Shown here: positions 51,760 through 61,401 of the stretch, piece after piece
Numbering within the stretch: the stretch's first letter is position 1
Layout: each line of letters opens with the position of its first letter
Assembly: GCA_026416125.1 (NCBI GenBank)
Contig: JAOAFT010000001.1
Location: 124,001 to 188,000 of the forward strand
From: Bacteroidota bacterium
GTDB taxonomy: Bacteria; Bacteroidota; Ignavibacteria; UBA10030
DNA length: 64,000 nt
Direction: 5' to 3'
Translations under genes and position numbers: made by a program
Notes under the pieces: model-generated
The model's database searches: none
What the model was told of the DNA's origin: nothing
Seen by the model: only the letters and a program-made list of their open reading frames with translations

Positions 51760-52354
51760 AATATTTATAAGGATGATGGATAATTTTTTCAAATAAAAAA
51801 TGATACTTAGCACAGTAGAGTATATTGGAAATTAACGAGAGCACTTCTTAATTCACAAAAGAATCTATTTTATGGATTGCAATAAAAAAATGATAAACAT
51901 GCTGTTTTTCCAAATACAAAAAACTGTCTTTCAAAATATATGTAACGGGAAAATATTCATCGATTCATTTGTCATTGTGTATACAGGGCTCACGTTCAAT
52001 TACAAGTGCGTACTCTAGTAAGGACTGTTTTTTGGATTTTCATAGTCTCGATCCAATCTCGATAACCTGATAAAAATAGACCTGTCTGTTTCACTTGAGT
52101 ACCTGTTGAATCTATATGTTCTGTTATTCCTCAGTATATCACAATGTTGCGGTATCGAGAAAGTACATATCATACAATGAATCAACATCCATTCTTTTTC
52201 GTCCTACAATGAATTTAACAAATAGTGTTTAGAAAGAATAGTCCGTTCAATTATTTTGAGATCACTATTTATAGCTGTGGAATCTTTTAAAAAACAAGAA
52301 AAAATCCAAAAAATAATATAAAATTTACGCGGCCCCTGAATATTGAAATGACTT

Positions 52355-52582
52355 TCACTTTTTAAAAAGCTTATCCCATGCTTTTAATAATTCCTCTTTA
52401 GAATGTTTGGGATAATACTTTTGATGTAACTCTTCTAATTTACGACAGGTAAGTTCATCAAAATCCTCATCGTCTTTTTGTCGCTTCGCCATCATATCAT
52501 ACAATTTTTTTTCATCGCTTGTCATTTTCGATCTATATCGCTCTAGTTCTCGTACCATTCGTTTCTGTTGCTCAAATGTCAT
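52355..52582 (-). CDS. Small charged protein of unknown function
   Basis: 75 aa, MTFEQQKRMVRELERYRSKMTSDEKKLYDMMAKRQKDDEDFDELT; adjacent to the thioredoxin-like gene. Confidence 0.5.
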   Translation of the reverse strand: MTFEQQKRMVRELERYRSKMTSDEKKLYDMMAKRQKDDEDFDELTCRKLEELHQKYYPKHSKEELLKAWDKLFKK

Positions 52583-52597
52583 ATATAAAATCCACTT

Positions 52598-53080
52598 TTA
52601 ATGTTTTAAGGACCATACTTTTAAAAATCTTAAAATCTTCTCCTTATCATACCCTGGCTCTGGTGCATCAGCAGGGTACTCAAATTCTTCTGTATTTTGT
52701 GAGTGAAGAATTCTACCAGCAGAATCAAGTACGAAAATATGTGGATAACCAGGTATTTTTGGATACTTCGAAAGTATATGTTCGTTTTTATTTTCTTTGC
52801 TTACATTTATTTTGACAACAACGTAATGTTTTGTCACATACGATATTAGTTCAGGTGTATGAAGAATCAATGAGTCCAATCGTCTACACCAGATACACCA
52901 TTCACCACCAACCTTTACTAGAACATGTTTTTTCTCTTTCTTTGCTCGAAGCAGAGCTCCATCTAAATCTTTTTTTGCATCACGATACGGATCATATTTT
53001 GGGTATGAGAATGGTAGGTCCTGAGAATAAAGATGTACACCAATGATGAGCATTATGAGTGTAAATATTTTTTTCTTCAT
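52598..53080 (-). CDS. Thioredoxin-fold secreted protein (CIWC active site)
   Basis: Signal peptide, KHVLVKVGGEWCIWCRRLDSLI, GYPHIFVLDSAGRIL. Confidence 0.88.
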   Translation of the reverse strand: MKKKIFTLIMLIIGVHLYSQDLPFSYPKYDPYRDAKKDLDGALLRAKKEKKHVLVKVGGEWCIWCRRLDSLILHTPELISYVTKHYVVVKINVSKENKNEHILSKYPKIPGYPHIFVLDSAGRILHSQNTEEFEYPADAPEPGYDKEKILRFLKVWSLKH

Positions 53081-53104
53081 TGCTTGATCGATTAATACGA
53101 TTAT

Positions 53105-54304
53105 TTAATGCAATATTGGAATAATTGCTTCCTGAATAGGCATCCCTGAAACGATACAATCGTACGCATTAGTGATGTACACATTTATTTCACTGCGTAC
53201 ACCAAATTTTCCAGGGAAATATACACCTGGCTCGATCGTAAAGGCACTTTGTTGGATCAATTTCCTTTCATCGCGTGTTTCAAGGTTATCTAAATTAGCA
53301 CCATTTCCGTGTACCTCTTCTCCCAGTGAATGACCTGTACGATGAATGAAATATTCACCCAATCCATATGATTGGATAACTGAACGTGCTACATTATCAA
53401 CTTCATACCCACGAACATCACCCGTATCCTGAAGTTTTTTCCGGACAAATTCAAGTGCTGTATTACGGCTTTCTCGCACAACATCAAACGTTTTGCGATA
53501 CTCCTCCGGGGTAACTTCCCCAACATACGCTGTCCACGTAATATCAGCATATACAGCATCTAATTCATTACATTTAGCCCAAAGATCAATCAACACAAAA
53601 TCCCCTGCTTTGATACTTGACGAATAGTCTTGCGTTGGTTCATAATGTGGATTTGCACTATTTGCATTCACTGAACAATTTGGAGAACTTGATGTTACCA
53701 AATTTCTTTTTCGGAATTCGGACAGTATAATTTGTTGAACATTATATTCTGTAATTTCAGTGTTATTCAAAACAGATGTTCGTATAAAACGAAATGTTTC
53801 ATCGACTATTTCCCGTAAATGTCGCGCAGCAATACTATGTAAGTAAAATTGTTTTTCTGTCAATCGTGCTTCGAAGTATTGCAACAGTTGTGCTGAAGAC
53901 CGAATCTCAATATTCATTTTTTTCACCAATTCGAAGGTACCAGCATCAATGACAGAAACAGTAGGGAGAATACCGTTAGGACTATATTCCATGGCTACTG
54001 TTTTAACATTCGAAAGGAGTGATTGGAGACCCTGTTCAAGAGACTGCCAACTTGAATACACCACTGTATCACCAGGAAGCGAATTAAAATTATACGCTTC
54101 TATTTGGTGCACAAGTTTTCTAGGTACTCCCCTAGATGGGATAAAATAAAAGTAACGGCGTGTGAACAACACGTCTTTTGGCAATGAAAGTATTTTCTGT
54201 GCGAAAGGATTGATGTTTCGGAAATTGTACAATAACCAACCATCAAGTCGTTCTTCCTGCAAAAATATTTGGATTTCATCTATTGAGTATCTCATAATTC
54301 TCAA
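53105..54304 (-). CDS. M24 family (Xaa-Pro type) peptidase
   Basis: DFVLIDLWAKCNELDAVYADITWTAYVG, HRTGHSLGEEVHGNGANLDN, FTIEPGVYFPGKFGVRSEINVYI metal-ligand segments. Confidence 0.9.
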   Translation of the reverse strand: MRIMRYSIDEIQIFLQEERLDGWLLYNFRNINPFAQKILSLPKDVLFTRRYFYFIPSRGVPRKLVHQIEAYNFNSLPGDTVVYSSWQSLEQGLQSLLSNVKTVAMEYSPNGILPTVSVIDAGTFELVKKMNIEIRSSAQLLQYFEARLTEKQFYLHSIAARHLREIVDETFRFIRTSVLNNTEITEYNVQQIILSEFRKRNLVTSSSPNCSVNANSANPHYEPTQDYSSSIKAGDFVLIDLWAKCNELDAVYADITWTAYVGEVTPEEYRKTFDVVRESRNTALEFVRKKLQDTGDVRGYEVDNVARSVIQSYGLGEYFIHRTGHSLGEEVHGNGANLDNLETRDERKLIQQSAFTIEPGVYFPGKFGVRSEINVYITNAYDCIVSGMPIQEAIIPILH

Positions 54305-54347
54305 TTACGCTCAATTTCGACAGAGCCAGATTTAACGGGCCCTGCAC

Positions 54348-55517
54348 CTACTTTTGGAACTCTTGATTTTCTTCTACATTATGATACACTTCACTTGTTG
54401 ATTGTTTATATTTTTGTTTTGATGGCTGACGTCTACGCATATATTTTTGTTCAACAGGATGATGCTCGATAGTCGGTGTTTCAACATCGGGATAGGTATA
54501 AATTTCGTACTTATAGTTTCTCAGGATAATATCTTTTCCATTTCTACCAAGAACATATTGTGGCAAGAGAGGTATCTTCCCTCCACCGCCAGGAGCATCT
54601 ATAACAAAGTACGGTACAGCTAGTCCAGAGGTATGCCCTCGTAACTTATCCATAATTTCTAGACCGACACGGACTGGGGTCCTAAAATGGTTCGTGCCTT
54701 TTGTAAGATCTGCTTGATATATGTAGTAAGGCCGTACTCTCATTTTCAGTAATTTCCGGTGTAATTCCAACATTATGTCGGGGTCATCATTTACTCCTTT
54801 TAGAAGGACTGCTTGGTTCCCTAGTGGAATTCCAGCATCTGATAATAACGCACAGGCTCGTTCTGCTTCAGGTGTACACTCCCATGGATGATTGAAGTGT
54901 GTGTTAATGTACAAAGGATGGTACTTCTTTAACATCCTGCACAACTTGGGGGTTATGCGTTGAGGTAATACACACGGGATTTTCGTTCCAATACGAATAA
55001 TTTCCACGTGTGGTATTTCCCGCAATTGTGATAGTACTTTTTCAAGGGCATAATCTGTCACCATCAATGGATCACCACCAGAAATCACTACATCTCGTAT
55101 TTCACGGTGGTTACGAATGTACTCAATACCTTCTCGAATATACTTTGCATTGATTTTTGTTGAATCACTAACCTTTCGTTTTCGTGTACAAAAACGGCAA
55201 TACATTGAACATTGACTTGTAATCAGAAAAAGAACTCTATCTGGATATCGATGTGTTATACTCGGTACAGGACTATCCCCTTCCTCATTTAAGGGATCGT
55301 CGGGTGCATTTTCATCGTGCAATTCGACAGCATCGGGAATACATTGCTTCCAAATAGGATCACCGGGATATCGAATAAGACTTAAATAGTACGGATTAAT
55401 ACGTATGTGGAAAAATTTATTCAGTTTTTCTGCAATGATAGGATCGAATCCGAATCGTTCTACGAGGTCTTTTGCACTATCAACACTTTGCCGTAACATT
55501 TCTTGCCATAGTTCCAT
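54348..55517 (-). CDS. Lysine 2,3-aminomutase family radical SAM protein (KamA-like)
   Basis: CSMYCRFCTRKRKV cluster; VVISGGDPLMVTD; YIYQADLTKGTNHFRTPV; YFVIDAPGGGGKIPLLPQYV. Confidence 0.93.
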   Translation of the reverse strand: MELWQEMLRQSVDSAKDLVERFGFDPIIAEKLNKFFHIRINPYYLSLIRYPGDPIWKQCIPDAVELHDENAPDDPLNEEGDSPVPSITHRYPDRVLFLITSQCSMYCRFCTRKRKVSDSTKINAKYIREGIEYIRNHREIRDVVISGGDPLMVTDYALEKVLSQLREIPHVEIIRIGTKIPCVLPQRITPKLCRMLKKYHPLYINTHFNHPWECTPEAERACALLSDAGIPLGNQAVLLKGVNDDPDIMLELHRKLLKMRVRPYYIYQADLTKGTNHFRTPVRVGLEIMDKLRGHTSGLAVPYFVIDAPGGGGKIPLLPQYVLGRNGKDIILRNYKYEIYTYPDVETPTIEHHPVEQKYMRRRQPSKQKYKQSTSEVYHNVEENQEFQK

Positions 55518-55535
55518 ACAATTATCTTCTTCCTC

Positions 55536-56009
55536 CTATAAATATTTTGAGTAAAGAATAAGATCATCCCCTGGCGCGTAGTACTGTGGGATCCGTGCTA
55601 CCTCCTTGTATTGATGTTTAGTGTAGAATTTTCTAGTACGTTCGTACTTTTCAGTTGATGAAGTCTCTACTATAATCAATGTACCACCAATTCTCTTTAC
55701 GAACTCTTCACAGTGAGTTAATAGAGCATGTCCAATCCCCATGCCATAGAAACGTGGGTGGACTGCAATCCAATATAAATCAAACGTTGATACTGTGAGT
55801 GGTGTTGGACCAACACAATAATATCCCATTGGTTGATTCTTTTCATCAACAGCCGTATAAACGATGTAATCACCCTGTTGTGGATTATCCACTGCTATTT
55901 CTAAAAGTTCTCGTGCAACATTGATTTCAATATCTCGAAATACACCGGTCGATCGAACAATTTCAATAATTGGTATAACATCGTATTGTTCAAGTTTTCT
56001 AATTTGCAT
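55536..56009 (-). CDS. GNAT family N-acetyltransferase
   Basis: LYWIAVHPRFYGMGIGHALLTHCEEFVKRIGGTLIIVETSS. Confidence 0.92.
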   Translation of the reverse strand: MQIRKLEQYDVIPIIEIVRSTGVFRDIEINVARELLEIAVDNPQQGDYIVYTAVDEKNQPMGYYCVGPTPLTVSTFDLYWIAVHPRFYGMGIGHALLTHCEEFVKRIGGTLIIVETSSTEKYERTRKFYTKHQYKEVARIPQYYAPGDDLILYSKYL

Positions 56010-56010
56010 A

Positions 56011-57081
56011 TTATCTCTTAACACGTAGAAGTGCGTTTTCAACTATGGCTTCCATCACATCGTCGTACGTCATACCTGCAGCTTTTGCTGAACGGATGTA
56101 CCCCGCATCAAGAGAAATATCTGGATTTGGATTTACCTCAATAACATAGAGTTGGTTGTTTGCATCGATACGCATATCGATACGTGCATAATCACGCAAT
56201 TCCATAATTGTATACACTTTTAATGCGACAACTCGTACTTCTTCCTCGAGATCAGCAGGTAATTCAGTAGGACACTTCCCAACTGTACCTTTATACTCAA
56301 TTGTTCCCTCAAGCCACTTTGCACTATAGGTAACAATTTTATGATACCCATCAGGTAAACCAGAAAAATCGATCTCCGAGATTGGAAGAACGCATGGTGG
56401 TGAATTCCCAAGGAGCGCGACATTAATCTCGCGTCCATCTATATACTCTTCTACAAGTGCTGGCTGTTTAAATTCATTGTGAATTTTTTGAACTCTGGTA
56501 GACAACTTGTCAAATTCAAAAACAACTGAGTCGTTTTCAATACCTGCACTTGCATCCTCTCGTAGAGGCTTTACAATTACAGGAAATGTGAGCGTAAAAG
56601 TTTCTGGAGTGATGTTTTGGTCGCTTTTAAATATCTGGTAACGAGCAGTACGTATTCCATGGTGTGAGAGGATTTCTTTTGTACGTACTTTATTCAAGCA
56701 CGTTCCAAGCACAAGTGGTGAATTTCCTGTGTATGGAATACCAAGAAGCTCATATATACCAGCAACATGCATCTCGTGGATTGATTGACCAAAAAGTGAC
56801 TCACAAAGGTTGAAAATGAGCGTAGGCTTCTCATCTTCTAAGAAATTAATAAGTTTGATAATTGAACCATCAATGTTGAAAGATGCTGTTAAATAACCCC
56901 TCCTCCGTAAAGCATTTTCAATTTGTAAACGTGCCTCGAGTACCCCAACCTCTGACAAATCAACAACTTTTTGTGTATGCGCTTTAGTTTCTAATTGCGC
57001 TCCAACCTTTATACCATGTGATTGACCATCGTTTAAAGGTTCATTGTAGACAACTGCTATTTTGACATTTTCTTTACCCAT
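56011..57081 (-). CDS. D-Ala-D-Ala ligase-like ATP-grasp protein (copy A)
   Basis: GIPYTGNSPLVLGTCLNKVRTKEILSHHGI..FPVIVKPLREDASAGIENDSVV..EEYIDGREINVALLG..RIDMRIDANNQLYVIEVNPNPDIS. Confidence 0.93.
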   Translation of the reverse strand: MGKENVKIAVVYNEPLNDGQSHGIKVGAQLETKAHTQKVVDLSEVGVLEARLQIENALRRRGYLTASFNIDGSIIKLINFLEDEKPTLIFNLCESLFGQSIHEMHVAGIYELLGIPYTGNSPLVLGTCLNKVRTKEILSHHGIRTARYQIFKSDQNITPETFTLTFPVIVKPLREDASAGIENDSVVFEFDKLSTRVQKIHNEFKQPALVEEYIDGREINVALLGNSPPCVLPISEIDFSGLPDGYHKIVTYSAKWLEGTIEYKGTVGKCPTELPADLEEEVRVVALKVYTIMELRDYARIDMRIDANNQLYVIEVNPNPDISLDAGYIRSAKAAGMTYDDVMEAIVENALLRVKR

Positions 57082-58173
57082 TTACCGTAAACCATATCTC
57101 ATTAATGCCTCATTTAGAACGGAATTTATCATCGAATTGTAATCTATTCCTGCCGTTCTGGCAGCCAATGGAAAGCATGAATGCTCCTCAGGATTTGGAA
57201 GGATGCCAGGCAAAGGATTTACCTCCAAAACGTTAGGTATGCCATTGCTATCGAGTCGAACATCAATCCGGCACCAATCACGACAACGGAGAATTTCAAA
57301 GCTACGACGACAAACTTCCTCAATTTGATTGCGTAATTTTTCCTCTATATTTGCAGGGCATTCATGGACATCGATGGGATTCTCAACTGTATCCCATACC
57401 CACTTTGCTTCATAGGAGTACAGCGGATTAGCATTCGGGGGTAATGAATCAAATTTAAGTTCTATGATTGGTAATATTTTTACAGATGGCAGGTTCCCAA
57501 GCAGAGCTACTGTAAATTCTCTACCTTCCAGAAATTCTTCAACAAGTGCCGGCTGATGGTACTCAGCAATTATAAATTCGATTTGTTCTTCAAGTTCCTC
57601 AATGCTCCATACAACAGAGGAATTAAATATTCCTTTGCTTGAACCTTCGTAGAGTGGCTTAACAATCAATGGAAAATTCAAAGATTGAACATTGACACAG
57701 TGCGACGAATGTGCTACATAGAATTTTGGAGTTGGTATATGATAGTATGAAAGGATTTCTTTGGTTCGAGCTTTATCGAGACACAATGCAAGTGTTAACG
57801 GATCAGAACCAGTGTACGGTATTTGAAGCATTTCCAACATTGCCGGTATTTGTGCTTCTCGCGAAACACCAGCTATCCCTTCAGCAATGTTGAAAACAAT
57901 ATCAGGACGAAGATCGCGTAAATGGAGGTAAGCACTCTCATCTGCCTCAATGAGAGTAACTTTATGATGCTCTTCTAATGCTGCCTTAACGGCAAGAATG
58001 GTTTCTTCAGTATCCCATTCAGCGTATGTATCTGCTTTCGTCTTTAGGTATCGGTGAGCAACTTCGTGATGGCACTCTTGTGCTTTATTATCTTCTGTTT
58101 CGCCATCAGTGTTGCAGTACTCCTCTTCTCGCTTCATGTTAAAGACGAGAGCAACGTGCAATCGCTTTATCAA
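57082..58173 (-). CDS. D-Ala-D-Ala ligase-like ATP-grasp protein (copy B)
   Basis: IPYTGSDPLTLALCLDKARTKEILSYYHIPTPKFYV..FPLIVKPLYEGSSKGIFNSSVV..EEFLEGREFTVALLG..IDVRLDSNGIPNVLEVNPLPGI. Confidence 0.93.
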   Translation of the reverse strand: MIKRLHVALVFNMKREEEYCNTDGETEDNKAQECHHEVAHRYLKTKADTYAEWDTEETILAVKAALEEHHKVTLIEADESAYLHLRDLRPDIVFNIAEGIAGVSREAQIPAMLEMLQIPYTGSDPLTLALCLDKARTKEILSYYHIPTPKFYVAHSSHCVNVQSLNFPLIVKPLYEGSSKGIFNSSVVWSIEELEEQIEFIIAEYHQPALVEEFLEGREFTVALLGNLPSVKILPIIELKFDSLPPNANPLYSYEAKWVWDTVENPIDVHECPANIEEKLRNQIEEVCRRSFEILRCRDWCRIDVRLDSNGIPNVLEVNPLPGILPNPEEHSCFPLAARTAGIDYNSMINSVLNEALMRYGLR

Positions 58174-58561
58174 GCAGGAGTTTCAACCCTTCAACAGTTA
58201 TACAATCAAACTATCAATGAACACATTTTATTATTTTCAATTACTTCCTGATACTAAATATAATTGTTTATAAGTCGTTGTCAAGTTTTTTAGGGTAATG
58301 TTAGAATATTTTTCTTATCTCTGTACCAATACTTTCTTTGCGTAAATGTAAAACCGTTCTATGATTCTAAGCACTATTCTTCAGTAAGAAATCAACATGC
58401 ATTGTTCCACCACATGCATAGGGATCTGCAAACTATACGTAGACAATAATATTTCACTAATGAAGTATTTTTTGCTCACATTGAATACACTGGCCGTACA
58501 TTCACATGTGTATAAATAAAAACTTATTAGATTATTAGTAATGGTTTTCTGTTACAGTAGT

Positions 58562-58583
58562 ATAACATTGCACATAATGTTAT
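58562..58583. repeat. Inverted repeat in the divergent promoter region
   Basis: ATAACATT-GCACAT-AATGTTAT, perfect 8-bp arms. Confidence 0.6.
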
Positions 58584-58694
58584 GAAATTCATTGATTCTA
58601 GTTGTACATTTGTAGTAGAAAATAGCAACTAATAATTCTTTTATTCTACAACCTTTTATAAATCACTTGAATATAAAGTAATCAAAGCCAACCT

Positions 58695-59471
58695 ATGGAT
58701 GATCACAATACATGCTTTATCACTGTACGTTGCTATGCTGAGTTGAATGACTATCTTCCACCAGATCAACGGTATAAAGATTTTCAACTTGTATTCCCAA
58801 CTCAACCAACTCTTGAACAAGTACTCTTAACATTGGGACTTAATTTAAACTACGTAGACCTCGTTATTCGGAATAAAACATCAATAACCAGGCTGACACT
58901 ACTAGCAAACGGAGATAGGATAAGCATATATCCGACCTTGGAAAGTTTTGATATCAGTTCACTCGAAAAATTACACCCAATACCACTTCGGCAACCAACG
59001 TACATCGCTGATGTTCATCTTGGTAAACTTGCAAAGTTATTACGGCTGATGGGATTCGATACACTATATTTCAAATCTGCAGATTATAAATACATTATCC
59101 AGTGTTCACTCGAAGAACAACGCTGTATCCTTAGTAAGAGTGATCTCTACAAGTCAAAGCCGTATGTACAAAGATATTTTCAAATTACCACACAATATCC
59201 ACGTGAACAATTGCGGGAAGTCTTCAATCGTTTCGATCTATGGAATTGTGTACATCCATTCACTCGTTGTCTTACATGTAATACTCTTCTCACAAAGGTA
59301 GAAAAGCATGCAGTAAAACAAGAGCTAATACCACAAAGAGTGTTTTCCTGGTGTACCGAGTATCAATATTGCTCCAACTGTGTGAAGTACTTTTGGAAAG
59401 GAACTCATTATGAAAGAATGATAAATGTTGTTACTCATTTCTTGAATACGCATTTAGATGGTCATTTATGA
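58695..59471 (+). CDS. Mut7-C RNase-domain protein with N-terminal ubiquitin-like domain and C-terminal zinc ribbon
   Basis: YIADVHLGKLAKLLRLMGFDTLYFKSADYKYI..RCILSKSDLY; CLTCNTLL..CSNC; beta-grasp-like N-terminus ending in NGDRISIYP. Confidence 0.82.
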   Translation: MDDHNTCFITVRCYAELNDYLPPDQRYKDFQLVFPTQPTLEQVLLTLGLNLNYVDLVIRNKTSITRLTLLANGDRISIYPTLESFDISSLEKLHPIPLRQPTYIADVHLGKLAKLLRLMGFDTLYFKSADYKYIIQCSLEEQRCILSKSDLYKSKPYVQRYFQITTQYPREQLREVFNRFDLWNCVHPFTRCLTCNTLLTKVEKHAVKQELIPQRVFSWCTEYQYCSNCVKYFWKGTHYERMINVVTHFLNTHLDGHL

Positions 59472-60934
59472 ATCCAGCGTCGAATCTGACTTAAAACGAG
59501 TTTTATATCAGTTGGTGATGCTCCTGCCAAAATAAAACAAAGACCACCATAAAGAACTATCGCAAATGTTTTTATTAAGAATCCATCTATTCGAAGTGGT
59601 GGTAATTTCATGGCGGATAGAACCAAAAATACCCCAAGAGCACTGCAAACAATGACAGTGACTTTTTTCCAATCATATGGTATATAGTAGTATTGCTGAG
59701 ATATCGCATACATTGCAACTGTCATTACACAATAACTTATGGTTGTTGCAAATGCAGCTCCAATAATATTGAAACGCGGAATCAAAAAAATATTCATAAG
59801 GACATTTATAAATGCTCCAATTCCTGTTATGATAGGTAAGTAGTAGGTTTTCTTCTCAAGATATATTCCAACAAGAAAACTTGAGTACGCCCCAGCAAAC
59901 ATGTACGCTAGCAATATTGCGGGAACAATCTTTGTTCCATTCCAATAGTGTGGTGGGAAAAATTGCCTTCCCATAATTTGAAGCCGTACAATATCATCAA
60001 TAAATAATGATACACTGAGAAAAACCAGCGACATTAACAATACGAAGTAAGTAAAAATCCTTGAAAAAAGCGCTTGGGCACCTTCTTCACGAGCATGTTG
60101 TAGAAAAAATGGGCGCCACGCATAATCAAACATTCCAACAACCAACATCATAAAAATTCCCAACCTGTAATTGAGCTGATACAAACCTAATGTTGCATCG
60201 TTCGTTAAAGCCTTAATAATTGGTCTGTCAATTACCTGCATTGCCATTGTTGCAATCCCAGAAGGAATATAGGGAATGCCAAAACGTACCATCTCTATAT
60301 ATAACTCTTTGGGAATTCTAAATGTAAATAAGAATAGAATTCTAGGTATCATTAATACAAACGTACAAAATGAGGCTACTAAATTCGCAAGGAATACACC
60401 CTCAGTTCGAAATCCGCATACTATAAGAAAAAATAGGTTTAATACTAATGTAATACCAATATTAAAGAGTTTAAGAGCTGCAAATATGTGTGCTTTTCTT
60501 GCCATACGGAGTGCTGCAAAAGGTACTGTGCAAAGTGTATCAAAGAAAAGAATCCCCGAAGCAAAGTGGACTAATAGTGCATTATGTTCTTGCATTCCAA
60601 TTAGTTTCGCAATGAATGGTGCATGGATGTTGATAATCGAAGAAAACAGAAGAGATGTTATAAGAAGCGAGATAAATGCTGCACTAAAATTTTGCTTTTT
60701 GTCGCCATACTCGAGTGATGATACAAATCGCATGTATGCCTGTTCCATACCATAGGTGTAAAGAACAAAAACAAACGCAATATATGCGTATAGATTTGTT
60801 ACAATACCATTTTCTTCAGGTAAGAGCACATTGGCATAGAGTGGCACAATTAAAAAATTGAGAAGTCGCCCAAGAATAGTACTAAGACCATAGAGTGCTG
60901 TATCTTTGCCTAGTTCGAGAATTTTTGATTGCAT
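59462..60934 (-). CDS. Polysaccharide biosynthesis / oligosaccharide flippase (MOP superfamily)
   Basis: ALYGLSTILGRLLNFLIVPLYANVLLPEENGIVTNLYAYIAFVFVLYTYGMEQAYMRF, multi-TM. Confidence 0.92.
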   Translation of the reverse strand: MQSKILELGKDTALYGLSTILGRLLNFLIVPLYANVLLPEENGIVTNLYAYIAFVFVLYTYGMEQAYMRFVSSLEYGDKKQNFSAAFISLLITSLLFSSIINIHAPFIAKLIGMQEHNALLVHFASGILFFDTLCTVPFAALRMARKAHIFAALKLFNIGITLVLNLFFLIVCGFRTEGVFLANLVASFCTFVLMIPRILFLFTFRIPKELYIEMVRFGIPYIPSGIATMAMQVIDRPIIKALTNDATLGLYQLNYRLGIFMMLVVGMFDYAWRPFFLQHAREEGAQALFSRIFTYFVLLMSLVFLSVSLFIDDIVRLQIMGRQFFPPHYWNGTKIVPAILLAYMFAGAYSSFLVGIYLEKKTYYLPIITGIGAFINVLMNIFLIPRFNIIGAAFATTISYCVMTVAMYAISQQYYYIPYDWKKVTVIVCSALGVFLVLSAMKLPPLRIDGFLIKTFAIVLYGGLCFILAGASPTDIKLVLSQIRRWIHK

Positions 60935-60948
60935 GAATTACAAAAGTA

Positions 60949-61398
60949 CTACCATGAAAGTGTTAGGAGATTGAGGAAATTCTTAGGTGGTCGAACCAAC
61001 CGTTTGGTCTCTTTGTTGAAAAAACCATGAATACTCCACCCCTCTACAAGAAGCTGCATTCGATTTTCATCGTAAATGTTATACCATATTTTGAGAGTTA
61101 TAACAGGGTATTCATAGATTATTGAATCAACAAGAATTATTTCATCGTATCGAGCAGGTTTCTTATAATTGGCATGAATTTCGATAACTGGAAGGAAAAT
61201 ACCCTGTTGTTCCAGTTGTGCATATGACACACCAAGCGCTCGAATTAGATCCGATCGACCAGCTTCGAAGTATTCAAGGTACCGTGCATGATGAACAATT
61301 CCCATTTGGTCAGTGTCAGCGTATCGAACTCGAATTTGCGAAGTATGCTTTGCAATTGGAATTCCTTGCGATGGATGGTGATGTAATTTTTGATCCAT
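60949..61398 (-). CDS. Acyl-CoA thioesterase (4HBT, YbgC/FadM-like)
   Basis: IRVRYADTDQMGIVHHARYLEYFEAGRSDLIRALG. Confidence 0.93.
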   Translation of the reverse strand: MDQKLHHHPSQGIPIAKHTSQIRVRYADTDQMGIVHHARYLEYFEAGRSDLIRALGVSYAQLEQQGIFLPVIEIHANYKKPARYDEIILVDSIIYEYPVITLKIWYNIYDENRMQLLVEGWSIHGFFNKETKRLVRPPKNFLNLLTLSW

Positions 61399-61401
61399 AT
61401 T

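Noticed and set aside
51458-51796. 112-aa plus-strand ORF
   Set aside because: Antisense to the small lipoprotein ORF, which is co-directional with its neighbours and has a lipoprotein signal.
58054-58251. + strand 65-aa hydrophobic ORF
   Set aside because: Mostly antisense to the well-supported start of the ATP-grasp gene at 57082..58173; hydrophobicity is a frame artefact.
60276-60755. 159-aa plus-strand ORF
   Set aside because: Antisense to the flippase gene, with no recognisable motif.
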